A DNA stretch of 6,115 bases from Bacteroidales bacterium UBA6267 (GTDB lineage Bacteria; Bacteroidota; Bacteroidia; Bacteroidales; UBA1556). The stretch covers positions 1-6,115 of the forward strand of contig DJVB01000037.1 in the NCBI GenBank assembly GCA_002440745.1, read 5' to 3'. The notes under the pieces are model-generated. The model did not search any database. It had not been told where the DNA came from and saw only the letters and a list, made by a program, of their open reading frames with translations. This document shows, one piece after another, positions 6,102 to 6,115 of the stretch (the stretch's first letter is position 1; every line of letters starts with the position of its first letter). A program made the translations under genes and the position numbers.

Positions 6102-6115
6102 CTACACCCCGTGTT

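Larger units (their letters stand above)
5988..6115 (-). other. attC-like recombination site of the preceding cassette (cut by the window edge)
   Basis: This is a GC-rich imperfect inverted repeat of about 124 nt. The outer arms pair AAC (5992-5994) with GTT (6113-6115). Then, across an unequal spacer (GGCCG against GT), GGGGTGTGGC (6000-6009) pairs with GCTACACCCC (6101-6110), with one mismatch. On the minus strand this reads R''-end AAC, L'' arm, structured centre, L' arm, then R' GTTGGGT, which is the order of boxes in an attC site. With four off-window bases to complete R'' it would be about 132 nt, inside the size range I recall for attC sites. The centre is filled by three short hairpins. 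No coding sequence is seen here. A Bacteroidota dispersed repeat unrelated to integrons is the main alternative. Confidence 0.55.

Overview
The window looks like an accessory region of a Bacteroidota (Flavobacteria/Cytophagia-like) genome. The signs are very AT-rich coding sequence, A-rich leaders without Shine-Dalgarno sites, and a small exported protein whose signal peptide ends in the G-Q typical of that phylum. This taxonomic call is an inference from style, not from a marker gene.

All supported genes lie on the minus strand, so the window reads from right to left. (1) 5988-6115 is a GC-rich, hairpin-filled inverted repeat. It has the layout of an integron attC site, and its core box GTTGGGT sits 13 nt before the first gene. 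(2) 5974-390 is a tight three-gene operon: a ComEC/Rec2-type metallo-beta-lactamase-fold protein, a trypsin-like protease fused to a P-loop NTPase, and a 1041-residue AAA_35-like P-loop NTPase with a long TPR array. Both gene junctions overlap by 8 nt. (3) 389-196 is a non-coding, repeat-rich stretch beginning with ACCCAAC, an inverse core box that overlaps the operon's stop codon. (4) 195-10 encodes a 61-residue exported hypothetical protein.

The MBL + trypsin + NTPase trio matches, from memory, the composition of type I AVAST (Avs1) anti-phage systems and the related multi-gene NTPase conflict systems. It appears divergent: the protease carries its own NTPase domain, and the large sensor-like subunit is built on an AAA_35-type NTPase with TPRs. 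A plausible model is that the TPR/NTPase subunit senses an invader, the protease-NTPase is switched on, and the MBL protein is the effector or is released or activated by cleavage. None of this is shown by sequence alone.

The most striking structural observation is that the operon is bounded exactly by a 10-bp inverted repeat (GTTGGGTTTA at 383-392; TAAACCCAAC at 5985-5994). These contain the GTTRRRY and RYYYAAC core boxes of an integron cassette. The start codon lies near one border, the stop codon is embedded in the other, and no promoter is recognisable. The whole defence-like operon therefore looks like a single ~5.6-kb gene cassette inside a same-orientation cassette array. No integrase gene is in the window.
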